Assembly (NCBI GenBank): GCA_002747455.1 | Contig: PDPG01000054.1 | Coordinates: 6,415-59,391, forward strand | DNA: 52,977 nt | Direction: 5' to 3' | Source of the DNA: Pseudomonadota bacterium | GTDB lineage: Bacteria > Pseudomonadota > Gammaproteobacteria > Thiotrichales > Thiotrichaceae | Shown here: piece after piece, positions 31,102 to 41,203 of the stretch | Layout of the letters: each line of letters opens with the position of its first letter | Position numbering within the stretch: position 1 is the stretch's first letter | Position numbers and translations under genes: made by a program | Notes under the pieces: model-generated | The model's input: the letters and a program-made list of their open reading frames with translations, nothing else | Databases searched by the model: none | Told to the model about the DNA's origin: nothing

Positions 31102-31827
31102 TTAGCGGAAATTCTCGTACATATACTCAACCCAGCCAAGACGGTCGTTAAAACCCTGGAGTTGGCTGGCGAGAGGCTCTGGGACTTCTTTGGGCCAGGT
31201 GATGCCATATCCAGGGTGCATCAGCAGCGGCCCAAGCAACGATGCCACGGCAATGTCAGCACGAGTGAAAGTGTCGCCTACCAGGAACACCTTATCGCCT
31301 AGTGTTTCAACAATGTTGTCCAATGCGGTTGATATTTTTTCCTCTGCGGCCTTTGCGCTGGCGTCATTGATCTTCATATACGCGCGCATCGCCTCAACCA
31401 TTTTCGGAAATGCAAACCCCACGGTCATCCGGCCATACCACGGGCCATCCTGAGTCAGCATCGGCAGGATAATGTCTTTGTGATCCAACAACGTGTGGTA
31501 ACACAACAGCCTGACAGCAGGGCCGATCTCACGGTCGGCAAACGATTCCCACGCTTCGACTAGTCTGGCCTCACCTGGTGCTTCCGGTGTTAGCTTGCGT
31601 CGTGAAAAGTTATTATCCAAATAAGTGATAATGTCCGACGAGCCCTGCACACACTGTCCATTATGTTCCAGAATAGGCAAACTGCTCCCGCCCGCCAGTT
31701 GTTTTGCCTTCTTGGCATGAGGCCCTATCAGCAAATTGACTTTGCGATAGGGTAACTCTTTAATTTCCAGGGCCCAACGAGCTTTTTCACAAAAATTAGA
31801 AACAGGAAACTGGTACAACCTCAGCAT
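31102..31827 (-). CDS. Glutathione S-transferase family protein
   Basis: A 241-residue cytosolic protein. The N-terminal thioredoxin-like half (about 1-75) has LYQFPVSNFCEKARWALE, with a Ser and Cys at the usual active-site region, and the cis-Pro of SSLPILEHNGQ followed by the GSSDIITYLD glutathione-binding turn. The C-terminal half (about 90-235) is helical with the FLVGDTFTRADIAVASLL segment of GST C-domains. Catalytic versus chaperone or isomerase roles cannot be told. The start has GGAGTG upstream. Confidence 0.87.
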   Translation of the reverse strand: MLRLYQFPVSNFCEKARWALEIKELPYRKVNLLIGPHAKKAKQLAGGSSLPILEHNGQCVQGSSDIITYLDNNFSRRKLTPEAPGEARLVEAWESFADREIGPAVRLLCYHTLLDHKDIILPMLTQDGPWYGRMTVGFAFPKMVEAMRAYMKINDASAKAAEEKISTALDNIVETLGDKVFLVGDTFTRADIAVASLLGPLLMHPGYGITWPKEVPEPLASQLQGFNDRLGWVEYMYENFR

Positions 31828-31875
31828 AGGACACTCCGAAAACGAGGGCTATTGGCGCGCATCACGCACACGATT

Positions 31876-33639
31876 TTACGTGGCGCGATGAACAGTCATT
31901 TGTGGGAACGGTATTCCCCAATTATTTTCATTACAGGCTCGCGTACAACTTTGTTGAATCACCCGCTCGATCTTAAAGTAGGAAGACGCAACTCGACTGT
32001 GCATGTTGACATAAATGAGATAGTCCAACGATGAACTATTGGCCTGTTTAAAGTCAACCAGAATATTCAGCACATGCTCGCCTAATCCTGCACTCTTTAG
32101 ACCCGCCTGCACAGCGTCACGAAGGACTTCAGGTACCAAGGTCAAGCTAATATCTAGGTGTGAATAATCAATACCAAAGACCGACGCAACACCGTATTGC
32201 CCACCACGTGTCAAGTTGTGGAATGACGTTTCATAGAATGTCGCCGTGGGGAAAGCGGTACGCATACCGCCTTTGGTTTGCACTTCAATCGTCTCAGGGG
32301 TCTGCACTAAAACCTCGGCTAGATAACCATCCGGCATCAATACCAGGTCACCTTTTTTTGATGGAAACCAGGCTTCATCACGGCTTAAGGGACGAGAGTT
32401 TAATTCAGTCATCTCCGACAAGGGGACTCGCAACACACCGTGTAGCTCTGGATTACGGAAGATACTATGAACATTAATATGCGCCACTTGCCAAGGCACA
32501 CCTTTATAGAAAACCCGCTCACCCTCACGGATAGAACCTAAATTCAATAATATTCTGGCTTCATGGATATAACGCGGCAACAACTCCCTCATTGCCAACG
32601 CCAAGCCAACAAATACAATGATCAGAATGGCTAGCAGCAACAGATCATCACGCGTATAAAGCACCACCACGATAGTAATGACGATCAATAAAGTGGTCAG
32701 CGCACGGTATAAGTAATACGCCACACGATAACGCGTCTGGGAAATTTGCTTCTTACCATCCTTGGCGGCGGCACGCTTACGGAACGTCACCAACCAAAGC
32801 AGTAACTTCATCACGGCCCAGACCAACACTGAGGCAACCAATGCAATGAGTAGAGTAGTTCCTCGTCCCTCAAAAAAGGACTTCATTGAACCAACAAGAT
32901 TGTCCTGCCAAGCTTCATTATTCCCCAGCAAGCTTTCCAATTGAAACTCAGCAAGCTCAATTTCCCGTTGATTATCTTCTTTTTTCTTCTTCCAGGCCTT
33001 TAGTGTCTCTTGTAGTTTGGCAGTGATGGCTTTCGCAGGCTTTAAAGCAAGGCGGCTTTCTACAGATTCAATCGCACGATCAATTTCTTTGGACTGTAGG
33101 TTTCGGTTAATAATAATCGACCGCAAATGCTCTGTTTTTCGAGGCTTTTCAGTAAGATCTTTAAGCCCTTTAAGCACCGGTTGAGTAATGAGAACTAACT
33201 CTTCTTCCCAGTTAAACTTTTCTTCAGCTTGTCCGAACGCCTCAAGATTAATGCCGCCGGTGGCAACTTGTTCAAATGATTTTTTTAGTTTTTTAAGGTC
33301 AGCAGTAACAACATCCAACTCTGCTTGAATGTCTGGTTTGAGCGTGGCATCAGCAGACTTTAGTTTTTTCTGTAAACTTCTCTGTTCTTTGACTTTTTCC
33401 TCAATCGCCTTTTGAGTGCTCTCCAGACTCTCCAGTGCATCCTGTTGCTTTTTCTTTTCTTCGGCAGCCTTGATTTCTTCCGGAGTCAACTCCGGTACTT
33501 CCGCTTTTTCTGCTTCGACAGCCGCCTGTGGTGGCGCATCAGCCGATTTATCGGGGCCTTTTTCGGGGTCTTTTGCAAAAACTGTTACTGTTAATGAAAG
33601 AAATAATGATAGAAATAAAAATTGGATAAAACTGCGCAT
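31876..33639 (-). CDS. MscS-like mechanosensitive channel with periplasmic coiled coil
   Basis: A 587-residue protein. A signal peptide (1-22) is followed by a long charged, coiled-coil-rich periplasmic region (about 30-245). Three transmembrane helices (about 258-282, 310-330 and 335-352) then lead into an MscS-type beta domain with GSIREGERVFYKGVPWQV, LVLMPDGYLAEVLV and VFGIDYSHL, ending in the alpha-beta C-domain. The region PDGYLAEVLVQTPETIEVQTKGG replaces the usual MscS loop. It probably gates osmotic or membrane-tension responses; the coiled coil resembles the N-terminal sensors of MscK/YbiO-type channels only in layout. Confidence 0.82.
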   Translation of the reverse strand: MRSFIQFLFLSLFLSLTVTVFAKDPEKGPDKSADAPPQAAVEAEKAEVPELTPEEIKAAEEKKKQQDALESLESTQKAIEEKVKEQRSLQKKLKSADATLKPDIQAELDVVTADLKKLKKSFEQVATGGINLEAFGQAEEKFNWEEELVLITQPVLKGLKDLTEKPRKTEHLRSIIINRNLQSKEIDRAIESVESRLALKPAKAITAKLQETLKAWKKKKEDNQREIELAEFQLESLLGNNEAWQDNLVGSMKSFFEGRGTTLLIALVASVLVWAVMKLLLWLVTFRKRAAAKDGKKQISQTRYRVAYYLYRALTTLLIVITIVVVLYTRDDLLLLAILIIVFVGLALAMRELLPRYIHEARILLNLGSIREGERVFYKGVPWQVAHINVHSIFRNPELHGVLRVPLSEMTELNSRPLSRDEAWFPSKKGDLVLMPDGYLAEVLVQTPETIEVQTKGGMRTAFPTATFYETSFHNLTRGGQYGVASVFGIDYSHLDISLTLVPEVLRDAVQAGLKSAGLGEHVLNILVDFKQANSSSLDYLIYVNMHSRVASSYFKIERVIQQSCTRACNENNWGIPFPQMTVHRAT

Positions 33640-33783
33640 TTTTACGACACCTTAATAACGTCTGCCTAGTGTATTGCAAAAGCACATTCCTGTCGCTTAA
33701 CAGTTGTTAATGACAGCAAGCAATGACTACATCAGGAGGGCATATCTCAGCCGATTTAGATTAAAGTTAAGCTCTTGAGCGAA

Positions 33784-35487
33784 TTATTTAAAACGAATGG
33801 TCTTAATCGCCAGCTTTCCTGAACGAATTTTTACTTTTTGGTTTGTCACCAATCCGCCGTAATTGACCCGAACAATCAACTCCTGTGGTGGCAGGTCATA
33901 TCGGACGCTGGAAACCTGACTAGAGCGCCTGACCTCACGACCGTTTGGCTGATATATTGCAATATCAGCAAGCAGACCCTGCCCTGTTTCTGCTGATACG
34001 ATATTCACTTGTAGGCCACCACGCTGCACCTCGCGGCGCTGTGCCACCGCTGTCGTTGTCGCGGGCGCTCGTGACACAGGTGTCTGAACACTCGGCGCAG
34101 TCGCTGGCAATCGGGTGGGTGCTGAATTTTTCGGTTGCAACTTAAATACTTGCCGACGCACCTGACCTCCACGCACAAACAGCTCAGTCGTTTTATCTTG
34201 ATATCCGCTTGAGCGCACGGTCACTTTGTACTTCCCGCTGGGCAGCTTGTAGCCAATGGACTCCACATAGGTTTTATGCACCACCAACTTGCCCGCAGGA
34301 TTCTGAATATAAAAGTTAGACTTAATCGGCTTGTTACTGGTGGCGGTTTGTGAGAATAACTCCAGACGACCTGTTTTTGCCTTATCCTTAGCCGGTGTTG
34401 TTGTCACTGGCTGCTGTGTCGTCGTCGCTGGCGTTGATGCTTTTGATGCCGTTGTTGCAGAGCGGACGGCAGGTGCGGCTGTTGGCGCACTCGCTCCTGT
34501 CGCACTTGGCATGTGGAAAATCTTATGTACGCCACGATTCGCCTGCACTTTAACCTTCGCTACAACACGCGCTGTGCCCTTACGTGCAGTAATACGATAG
34601 TGACCAGCCGGTAAACGAAACTGTTGCGTGCTGACACCTTTCACACTCTTAACATTTTTACCATTGAGCTTTTGAATATAGAAACTGACATTCGTGGGGC
34701 GATTACCCACCTTCGTCAGTGCTGACAACCTCAGGCCGCCCATTGCTGGTGACTGGGTACGAGTAGCAGGTACTGCCGTTGCCTTGGTCCCTGCTGTCGC
34801 CGCCGGACGGTCTGTGTTGGCTGCCGGTGTGGTCTGTTGAGCTGTTGTCGCTGCCCCCTGATCCGTGGTCGCAGGCTGAGCCGCCTCCCCCGCCAACGCT
34901 GGCACAGCCAGTTCAAACACCTCAGCACCACTTTGCCCTGCTTTCACCCCCAAAAAGCGCACTAATTTGGCCTCACCTTGCGTAACGGTGATCTTGTAGT
35001 CCCCTGCAGGTAAACTCAAGGTACTCTTTGCCGTGTCTTTAACCAAAGCGACAGGCATTCCATCACTGTTCTCAATCATAAAATCCGCCATGACTGGCTG
35101 ACCGTTCAATGGGTTAGCGGTGCTTAAAGTCAGTGTTCCAAATGTTGCAGACTGATCCGACGTCTGGGTCTCAACACTATCCGTTGTGGTGGAATCATGG
35201 TTATCAATCGGCTTGATCTTGATCGGTGACTCACGCGTCCCCTGGCCGTTTTGTGCCGTAGAGTTCGTTGGCTTGACTGCAATAGATGGCGGCTTCACCT
35301 CGACCGCAAGTGCCTTGTTTTCTGAATTTTCCGTCTTCTCCATAGCAGAGGGTTGTTGCTGAGCAGCTACCTGCACCACCTGATCCGGCCCATTCAGCAT
35401 ATTCACCACGCCAAAACCTGCAAAAAACAACAAAGTTCCAACCACAATGCCACTGATCAGGTACTTCAATACTTTGGAAACATTCAT
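33784..35487 (-). CDS. Membrane-anchored protein with four beta-sandwich-like repeats (unknown function)
   Basis: A 567-residue protein I do not recognise. One N-terminal transmembrane helix (about 7-32) is followed by a Ser/Thr/Pro/Gln-rich linker and four repeats of about 80 residues, at roughly 117-200, 250-330, 375-455 and 490-567. Each follows the pattern G-L-x-L...N/S-x-x-x-F-Y-I-Q/x-x-G...L-P-x-G-x-Y-K-I-T-V...V-x-x-G-x-x-K-x-F-x-L, resembling PEGA or carboxypeptidase-regulatory-like domains. Linkers between repeats are Ala/Thr/Pro-rich, typical of cell-wall-spanning stalks. The ATG at 35487 is preferred over a TTG one codon earlier; AAGGAG lies upstream. Envelope attachment or carbohydrate binding is a guess. 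Confidence 0.7.
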   Translation of the reverse strand: MNVSKVLKYLISGIVVGTLLFFAGFGVVNMLNGPDQVVQVAAQQQPSAMEKTENSENKALAVEVKPPSIAVKPTNSTAQNGQGTRESPIKIKPIDNHDSTTTDSVETQTSDQSATFGTLTLSTANPLNGQPVMADFMIENSDGMPVALVKDTAKSTLSLPAGDYKITVTQGEAKLVRFLGVKAGQSGAEVFELAVPALAGEAAQPATTDQGAATTAQQTTPAANTDRPAATAGTKATAVPATRTQSPAMGGLRLSALTKVGNRPTNVSFYIQKLNGKNVKSVKGVSTQQFRLPAGHYRITARKGTARVVAKVKVQANRGVHKIFHMPSATGASAPTAAPAVRSATTASKASTPATTTQQPVTTTPAKDKAKTGRLELFSQTATSNKPIKSNFYIQNPAGKLVVHKTYVESIGYKLPSGKYKVTVRSSGYQDKTTELFVRGGQVRRQVFKLQPKNSAPTRLPATAPSVQTPVSRAPATTTAVAQRREVQRGGLQVNIVSAETGQGLLADIAIYQPNGREVRRSSQVSSVRYDLPPQELIVRVNYGGLVTNQKVKIRSGKLAIKTIRFK

Positions 35488-35622
35488 CAAGCCGTTCTCC
35501 TTAACGCTTTTTTATTTTGTTATGAGCGCTCATAGTAACAAGCGTCAGGGGATGACCCAAGCTTGTCAGATGTAGAAGTCATGACAATAAATTCAGATAC
35601 CACTATAGAACCTGACAGCGCG

Positions 35623-36270
35623 TTAATTATTACCAAATAAAGCCAACGCACCATCTGCCACATATTGTACTGACAAGGCAGCCAATAGCACCCCCAGCAA
35701 ACGGGTTAAAATCTTCTTACCGGTATTCCCGATGTATTTATCCAGCATTTCAGCTAGCGTTAGTGTGAAGGCAGTCATTAGCAATAAGGCGAAAATGATA
35801 AACACCAGGATCACTACACCCACCCAACTATTATCTGGTGTGGCGTGAGATAACTCAGATGACAGTAAGATAGTTGCCGAGATGGTTCCCGGCCCCGCCA
35901 ACAATGGAATCGCCAGCGGAAATACGGCGATATTGGCGATGTGCTCTTTCATAACCGACTTGGAGACTTCCTCTTTACGCTCTTGCCGCTTTTCATAGAT
36001 CATTTCAAATGCGGTATAAAACAACAGCAAACCACCTGCTACCCGAAAGGCACTCACGGTAATCCCCATTGCATCCAGCACCGCAGTACCCGTAATTGCA
36101 AACAATGTCAGAATGGCGAACGCCACCACCACACCACGCAAGGCAACAGAGCGACGATCAACACTTGACAAGCCAACGGTTAGACTCAAAAACACAGGCA
36201 CATTGCCAATTGGGTCCACTGTAACAAACAGCGTCACAAAGGCATTTAAAATTAAATCAAAAGATGGCAT
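35623..36270 (-). CDS. MarC family (NAAT) integral membrane protein
   Basis: A 215-residue six-helix membrane protein. The conserved start region LILNAFVTLFVTVDPIGNVPVFLSLT, the mid-protein AVFPLAIPLLAGPGTISATILL and a final helix LTRLLGVLLAALSVQYVADG are MarC signatures. The family was once linked to multiple antibiotic resistance but its transport function is not established. It is a single gene, flanked by the repeat protein and a divergent aldehyde dehydrogenase. Confidence 0.92.
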   Translation of the reverse strand: MPSFDLILNAFVTLFVTVDPIGNVPVFLSLTVGLSSVDRRSVALRGVVVAFAILTLFAITGTAVLDAMGITVSAFRVAGGLLLFYTAFEMIYEKRQERKEEVSKSVMKEHIANIAVFPLAIPLLAGPGTISATILLSSELSHATPDNSWVGVVILVFIIFALLLMTAFTLTLAEMLDKYIGNTGKKILTRLLGVLLAALSVQYVADGALALFGNN

Positions 36271-36466
36271 AAGCTAAAACGTCACCGTATTTATCGACGC
36301 CCAAATGTAACACATTTTTGGCTAAATCGTAGAAAACTACTGGGTGTTAGCCGAGCATCGTGTGTGGCACTTTTGAGTAAAATTTAAATCCATTTTGCCT
36401 ATTGCCAGCCTAAAAGCAGGCAGCATAGAATGCCCGTGACACTTAATTTAGAGCGAGGGGTAAAGA

Positions 36467-37906
36467 ATGATTGAGAAGCGTAATTTTTACATCAATGGTG
36501 AGTGGGTTGCGCCCGCTGTGGCCAATGATTTTGAGGTGATTGACCCATCGACCGAAGAAGTTTGTGCGGTTATTTCACTGGGTAGTCAGGCGGATACTGA
36601 TGCAGCCGTAGCTGCGGCCAAAGCCGCTTTTGATAGCTGGAGCCAGACGACAAAAGCAGAGCGCCTTGCCATTTTGGAAAAACTGGCCGATATTTATGAA
36701 TCGCGCAGTGAGGAAATGTCCCAGGCCATGTCGGTTGAAATGGGTGCTCCTATCGACCTGGCTCGCAGTTCACAAACAGGCGCTGGCATCTGGCATTTGC
36801 GTAACTTTATTGAAACGCTCAAACAATTTGAGTTTGAGCGGCCACTCAACGCACAGTCGCCTAATGATCGCATTTTGTACGAGCCAATTGGTGTCTGCGC
36901 TCTGATTACGCCGTGGAACTGGCCAATGAATCAAGTGGTATTAAAAGTTGTGCCCGCATTGGCAGCGGGTTGCACAATGGTGCTAAAGCCTTCAGAAATT
37001 GCACCACTGTCCTCTCTGTTATTTGCTGAAATGATTCATGAAGCAGGTGTTCCAGCCGGTGTATTTAACCTTGTCAATGGCGATGGCATGGGCGTTGGTT
37101 CACAGCTCACCAGCCACCCGGATGTTGACCTCGTTTCCTTCACTGGCTCTACCCGCGCAGGTGCAGCCATCAGCAAGAGCGCCGCCGACTCCGTTAAACG
37201 TGTCTGTTTGGAGCTAGGTGGCAAAGGGGCGAATATTATATTTGCCGACGCTGACGCTAATGCGGTCAAGCGTGGCGTATTCCACTGCTTCCAAAATACT
37301 GGCCAGTCTTGCAACGCACCAACTCGCATGTTGGTTGAGCGTTCCATTTATGACGATGTTGTAAAAGCCGCTCTGGCCGCTGCGGAGCAATGTACTGTTG
37401 ACCTTGCCGCGCATTCTGGCAAGCACATTGGGCCGGTGGTTTCACAACTACAATATGACAAAATCCAACAATTAATTAGTGCAGGTATTGAGGAAGGCGC
37501 ACGTTTAATCACCGGCGGTCTAGGTCGCCCTGAAGGATTTGATAAAGGTTATTTCGTTAAACCGACCATTTTTGCTGATGTGAATAATCAAATGACTATC
37601 GCCCGTGAAGAAGTGTTTGGGCCAGTACTCACGATTATTCCATTTGATACCGAAGAACAAGCCATTGAGATTGCCAATGACACGCCTTACGGGCTAACCA
37701 ATTATATCCAAACGCAGGATGGTGCTAAAGCTAACCGTGTTGCGCGGCGTTTACGCTCGGGCATGGTGGAGATTAACGGAAAGTCTCGCTCCGCAGGTGC
37801 GCCGTTTGGTGGTTACAAGCAATCCGGAAATGGTCGAGAAGGTGGCGTTTGGGGGCTTGAGGACTTTCTTGAGGTGAAGGCGATTGGTGGCTGGACACCG
37901 GAATAA
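36467..37906 (+). CDS. NAD(P)-dependent aldehyde dehydrogenase family protein
   Basis: A 479-residue member of the ALDH superfamily, oxidising aldehydes to carboxylates. It contains the Rossmann NAD site ITPWNWPMNQ and FTGSTRAG, the general-base Glu in LELGGKGANIIF (about 248-259) and the nucleophilic Cys in QNTGQSCNAPTRM (about 283). The C-terminal RSAGAPFGGYKQSGNGREGG segment is typical. Substrate not deducible. A strong AGCGAGGGG ribosome site precedes the ATG; upstream of it is about 195 bp of intergenic sequence shared with marC. Confidence 0.93.
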   Translation: MIEKRNFYINGEWVAPAVANDFEVIDPSTEEVCAVISLGSQADTDAAVAAAKAAFDSWSQTTKAERLAILEKLADIYESRSEEMSQAMSVEMGAPIDLARSSQTGAGIWHLRNFIETLKQFEFERPLNAQSPNDRILYEPIGVCALITPWNWPMNQVVLKVVPALAAGCTMVLKPSEIAPLSSLLFAEMIHEAGVPAGVFNLVNGDGMGVGSQLTSHPDVDLVSFTGSTRAGAAISKSAADSVKRVCLELGGKGANIIFADADANAVKRGVFHCFQNTGQSCNAPTRMLVERSIYDDVVKAALAAAEQCTVDLAAHSGKHIGPVVSQLQYDKIQQLISAGIEEGARLITGGLGRPEGFDKGYFVKPTIFADVNNQMTIAREEVFGPVLTIIPFDTEEQAIEIANDTPYGLTNYIQTQDGAKANRVARRLRSGMVEINGKSRSAGAPFGGYKQSGNGREGGVWGLEDFLEVKAIGGWTPE

Positions 37907-38022
37907 GCCGCTATCTGGTTCGTGTTTGTTTAAAAAGTGCGTGGATCGTGACCCGATAAACGGTCGATTCGCGCATTAAAGGGTGTAATGACAATATATT
38001 CACAAACCCATCGGAGACAGCC

Positions 38023-38460
38023 ATGTTTAAGAAATTTGCAATCACAGCCGTATCAATCACTGCCTTAGTAATGAGCGCTCAGGCGAGCGCGGCTCGTTAT
38101 TCATCATCAGAAATTGACCAACAACAAAAAGAGCAAGCCGTCATGATTGCTCAGGGAATCAAGACGGGTATGCTCACACCAAGCGAAGCGAAACAGCTTA
38201 AAACACAACAACAGACAATCGCAGCACTGGAGAAAAAGTATCGTGCAAACGGGCTGCAAAGCTGGGAGTTAAAGACTCTGAGCAGCAAGTTGCATGAAGC
38301 ACGCATACAAATCAACAAACTGACAAAAAACAACGTCAACTGCAAGGGACAAGCTGATGGTCGGAGGCGACAGCCTGTTGTTATTGGTCGTTGCGATGGC
38401 TCACGTCAACCACGTACTACGGATGGTCGTGGCACGAAAGGTGTAGTCATCGGACGGTAA
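38023..38460 (+). CDS. Small secreted protein of unknown function
   Basis: A 145-residue protein with a clean signal peptide (hydrophobic about 5-20, cleavage after ASA at about 23). The middle (about 33-105) is a Gln/Lys-rich helical region with heptad-like spacing. The C-terminus contains a repeated element, RxPVVIGRCDGSRQPRTT then GTKGVVIGR, basic and glycine-rich, with a single pair of Cys residues (CKG and CDG). I do not recognise the family. It has a good ribosome site (CGGAGAC) and its own terminator, so it appears to be an independent transcription unit. Confidence 0.72.
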   Translation: MFKKFAITAVSITALVMSAQASAARYSSSEIDQQQKEQAVMIAQGIKTGMLTPSEAKQLKTQQQTIAALEKKYRANGLQSWELKTLSSKLHEARIQINKLTKNNVNCKGQADGRRRQPVVIGRCDGSRQPRTTDGRGTKGVVIGR

Positions 38461-38483
38461 GCGGTCACACACAATCGACCGTT

Positions 38484-38510
38484 GGGGGCAGCTTTCGAGC
38501 TGCCCTTTTT
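38484..38510 (+). terminator. Terminator after the small secreted protein gene
   Basis: GGGCAGCT-TTCG-AGCTGCCC is an 8-bp GC-rich stem closed by a TTCG tetraloop and followed by five T. Confidence 0.92.
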
Positions 38511-38579
38511 GTTTTCCAGGAAAGCCACTGGTTGCGTGGCTGCTAGGAAAATTATGGCACTTAATTGCAGCCTCACTAC

Positions 38580-41063
38580 TTAGCCACGGTTTCTCCAGCG
38601 CTTGAGCAGCAGTGAGTTACTCACAACACTGACTGATGACAAGGCCATCGCTGCACCTGCCAGTGCGGGGCTAAGGTAACCCATCATGGCAATAGGAATA
38701 CACACGGCATTGTACGCAAACGCCCAAAACAGATTTTGATGGATTTTACGCGCAGTGGCGTTAGCAATATCCAGCGCATCAGCGACCAGTGTTGGTTTCG
38801 TCCGCATAAGCGTGATACCCGCCGTTTCCATAGCCACATCCGCACCACTGCCCATCGCAATACCTAACTCGGCAGCCGCCAGCGCCGGTGCATCATTAAT
38901 CCCATCACCAACCATAGCGACATGCCTCCCTTGTTTGCTGAGTACTTCAACAACACTGGCTTTTTCATCCGGCTGCACATTAGCTGTCACAGACTCAATG
39001 CCCAACTCACTGGCAATACGATGCGCTGAGGCTTCATTGTCTCCGGTCAGCAACAAGGTATGAATGCCCTTGGCATGTAAGGCAGCAACAGCAGCTTTGG
39101 CATCGGGGCGCGCCTCATCAGCCAGTGCAATAAGCCCCTGAACAATGCCCGCTTTTGTAACACACACAACCGTTTGCCCACCCTCACTCATCTGCTGCAT
39201 ACTCGCTTGCAATGAACCCGTATCCACCGCAGGTGTTATCACACGGCTGCAACAGGAAGGACGAGCACTTTTACCAGCAGAGGCATCCGTCTGAGCAGAG
39301 TCTGCACCCAGGGCAAATGCCACCTTACCAACACGCACCTCCTCTCCCTGAAGATTTGCACTCACCCCTTGGCCAATACTAGCTTTAAAGTTTTCTGCAG
39401 TGTATAGGTCTAATGATTTTTCACGCGCAGCATCCACCATCGCTCGCCCCAGCGGATGCTCGGAGCCTTGTTGCACTGACGCAGCCATGACCAGCAGGTC
39501 TTCTTCTGATCCCAGCATTGCCTTAACGGCTACCACTTCCGGCTTACCAATGGTTAAAGTGCCAGTTTTGTCAAAAACCACTGTGTCGATATGGCTGGCA
39601 CGCTCCAGTGTTTCAATGTCTTTTATTAAAATACCGGACTTTGCCGCCGTGCCAGTTCCCGCAACCAGTGCAGTCGGTGTCGCCAGCCCCAAAGCGCATG
39701 GACAGGCGATCACCAAAACGCTTACTGCAACCGTTAAGGCCGTTTCAAAACCTGCGCCAAACAGCAACCAGCCAATCAAGGTCAACAGCGCCAACACCAA
39801 TACTGCTGGCACAAAAATCCCGCTAATACGATCCACCAAACGCTGGACGGGGGCTTTACCCGCCTGCGCCTGCTCCACTAGATGACCAATGCGCGCCAGT
39901 GTGGTGTCATCGCCAATGCGCTCGGTGCGAATGCGCAGCGCACCCTCACCATTCATAGCACCCGCCACCACCTGATCACCTTTGACCCGCAATACGGGCA
40001 TTGGCTCGCCAGTTAGCAAACTTTCATCCAGCTCACTTTCACCGCGCATGACCACGCCATCCACCGGAATACGCTCACCGGGGCGAACCGCGACCATATC
40101 ACCAATTAACACCTCGGCAATTTTGACCTCAACCTCCTCGGCATTACGCACGACACGCGCCGTATCCGGCCGCAATGCCATTAAGCCACGCAAGGCAGAA
40201 GACGCAGAGCGCTTGGCACGAGACTCCAGTACCTTCCCGGCCAGCACCAGGGTAATCACTACCGCAGCCGCTTCAAAATAGACATGCCCGGCAGCACCGC
40301 TACCGCGCGTCAAGACTTGCCACAGGCTAAAGAAATAAGCAGCAGACGTACCCAATGCCACCAGAATATCCATATTGCCGCTGCGTGCTTTCAGCGCACG
40401 CCACGCACCTTTGTAAAACCGTCGGCCAATCCAGAATTGCACTGGGGTGGCCAAAGCCAGCTCCAACCACACGGACATATGCACACCCGGCCAGATCATC
40501 ATGGCGATCATTTGCATCACTAATGGCAAGGTAAATAAAGCGGCGATGGTTAATTCAATTAAGTCATGGTGAGCGGTCTGATGTGCCTCCGCCTCCTGAT
40601 CCACCATTTGTATATCGGCATCTGCCGTCGCAGTATAGCCCGCATCATTAACTGTTTTTAAAAGGGTATCAAGATCACACTGCCCCGGAATAACACTGAT
40701 ATTGGCACGCTCCAAAGCCAGATTGACATCCGCTTTAATCACGCCCGGCAACGCCCGCAGCCCCTTCTCAACACCACTGCTGCAACCGCTACAAGTCATG
40801 CCCTTAATATGCACCAAGAACTGCTGCTCACGAACACCAAAGCCCCCTGCTTTAATGGCATCGCTTAACTGCGCGGGATTGATGTGATCAGCATCATAAT
40901 GAATGTCCGCCTTTTCCAGTGCCAGATTGACCGTGGCGTGGTGTACCCCCTCCGTTTTATTGAGTAGCGTTTCAACACTGGAAGCACAGCCTGCGCAGGA
41001 CATACCACTAACTGGCAAGGCTATTTGGCTGACTGCCATACCATCATTTATCTCAACGCTCAT
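38580..41063 (-). CDS. copA: Copper-translocating P1B-type ATPase
   Basis: Inner-membrane Cu(I) exporter. The 827-residue protein has two N-terminal HMA domains with CAGC (Cys23, Cys26) and CSGC (Cys91, Cys94), eight membrane helices with the ion-binding CPC in [16 protein letters not shown], the phosphorylated Asp in DKTGT, TGEP, the SEHPLG nucleotide-domain motif and [11 protein letters not shown]. An insertion of about 35 residues in the nucleotide-binding domain contains vicinal Cys604-Cys605 (PSCCSRV), unusual for CopA. The ribosome site GAGGT precedes the ATG. No CueR-type regulator or chaperone gene is adjacent. Confidence 0.95.
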   Translation of the reverse strand: MSVEINDGMAVSQIALPVSGMSCAGCASSVETLLNKTEGVHHATVNLALEKADIHYDADHINPAQLSDAIKAGGFGVREQQFLVHIKGMTCSGCSSGVEKGLRALPGVIKADVNLALERANISVIPGQCDLDTLLKTVNDAGYTATADADIQMVDQEAEAHQTAHHDLIELTIAALFTLPLVMQMIAMMIWPGVHMSVWLELALATPVQFWIGRRFYKGAWRALKARSGNMDILVALGTSAAYFFSLWQVLTRGSGAAGHVYFEAAAVVITLVLAGKVLESRAKRSASSALRGLMALRPDTARVVRNAEEVEVKIAEVLIGDMVAVRPGERIPVDGVVMRGESELDESLLTGEPMPVLRVKGDQVVAGAMNGEGALRIRTERIGDDTTLARIGHLVEQAQAGKAPVQRLVDRISGIFVPAVLVLALLTLIGWLLFGAGFETALTVAVSVLVIACPCALGLATPTALVAGTGTAAKSGILIKDIETLERASHIDTVVFDKTGTLTIGKPEVVAVKAMLGSEEDLLVMAASVQQGSEHPLGRAMVDAAREKSLDLYTAENFKASIGQGVSANLQGEEVRVGKVAFALGADSAQTDASAGKSARPSCCSRVITPAVDTGSLQASMQQMSEGGQTVVCVTKAGIVQGLIALADEARPDAKAAVAALHAKGIHTLLLTGDNEASAHRIASELGIESVTANVQPDEKASVVEVLSKQGRHVAMVGDGINDAPALAAAELGIAMGSGADVAMETAGITLMRTKPTLVADALDIANATARKIHQNLFWAFAYNAVCIPIAMMGYLSPALAGAAMALSSVSVVSNSLLLKRWRNRG

Positions 41064-41135
41064 AGCGACCTCATTACTCCGTTGCTCAACAAAGACATAT
41101 TTACACGTTCGACACTATGTTAGAGACATCCATGA

Positions 41136-41148
41136 TTCCACAGTGGAA
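41136..41148. promoter_or_regulatory. Palindrome upstream of copA (possible operator)
   Basis: TTCCACAGTGGAA is a perfect 13-bp palindrome 73 bp before the copA start. It does not match the long CueR dyad well, so the link to copper control is only a suggestion. Confidence 0.25.
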
Positions 41149-41203
41149 GTGATAGGCCGCTCAAACAGAAAGTGAGGCATATTAAGCTTTATGCCTCACC
41201 TGC

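Noticed and set aside
34331..34600. Plus-strand Val/Ala-rich ORF
   Set aside because: It is antisense to the Ala/Thr/Pro linkers of the repeat protein; the composition follows from that.
41136..41148. CueR operator for copA
   Set aside because: A perfect palindrome is present, but it lacks the longer CueR dyad and no regulator is adjacent; kept only as a low-confidence site.
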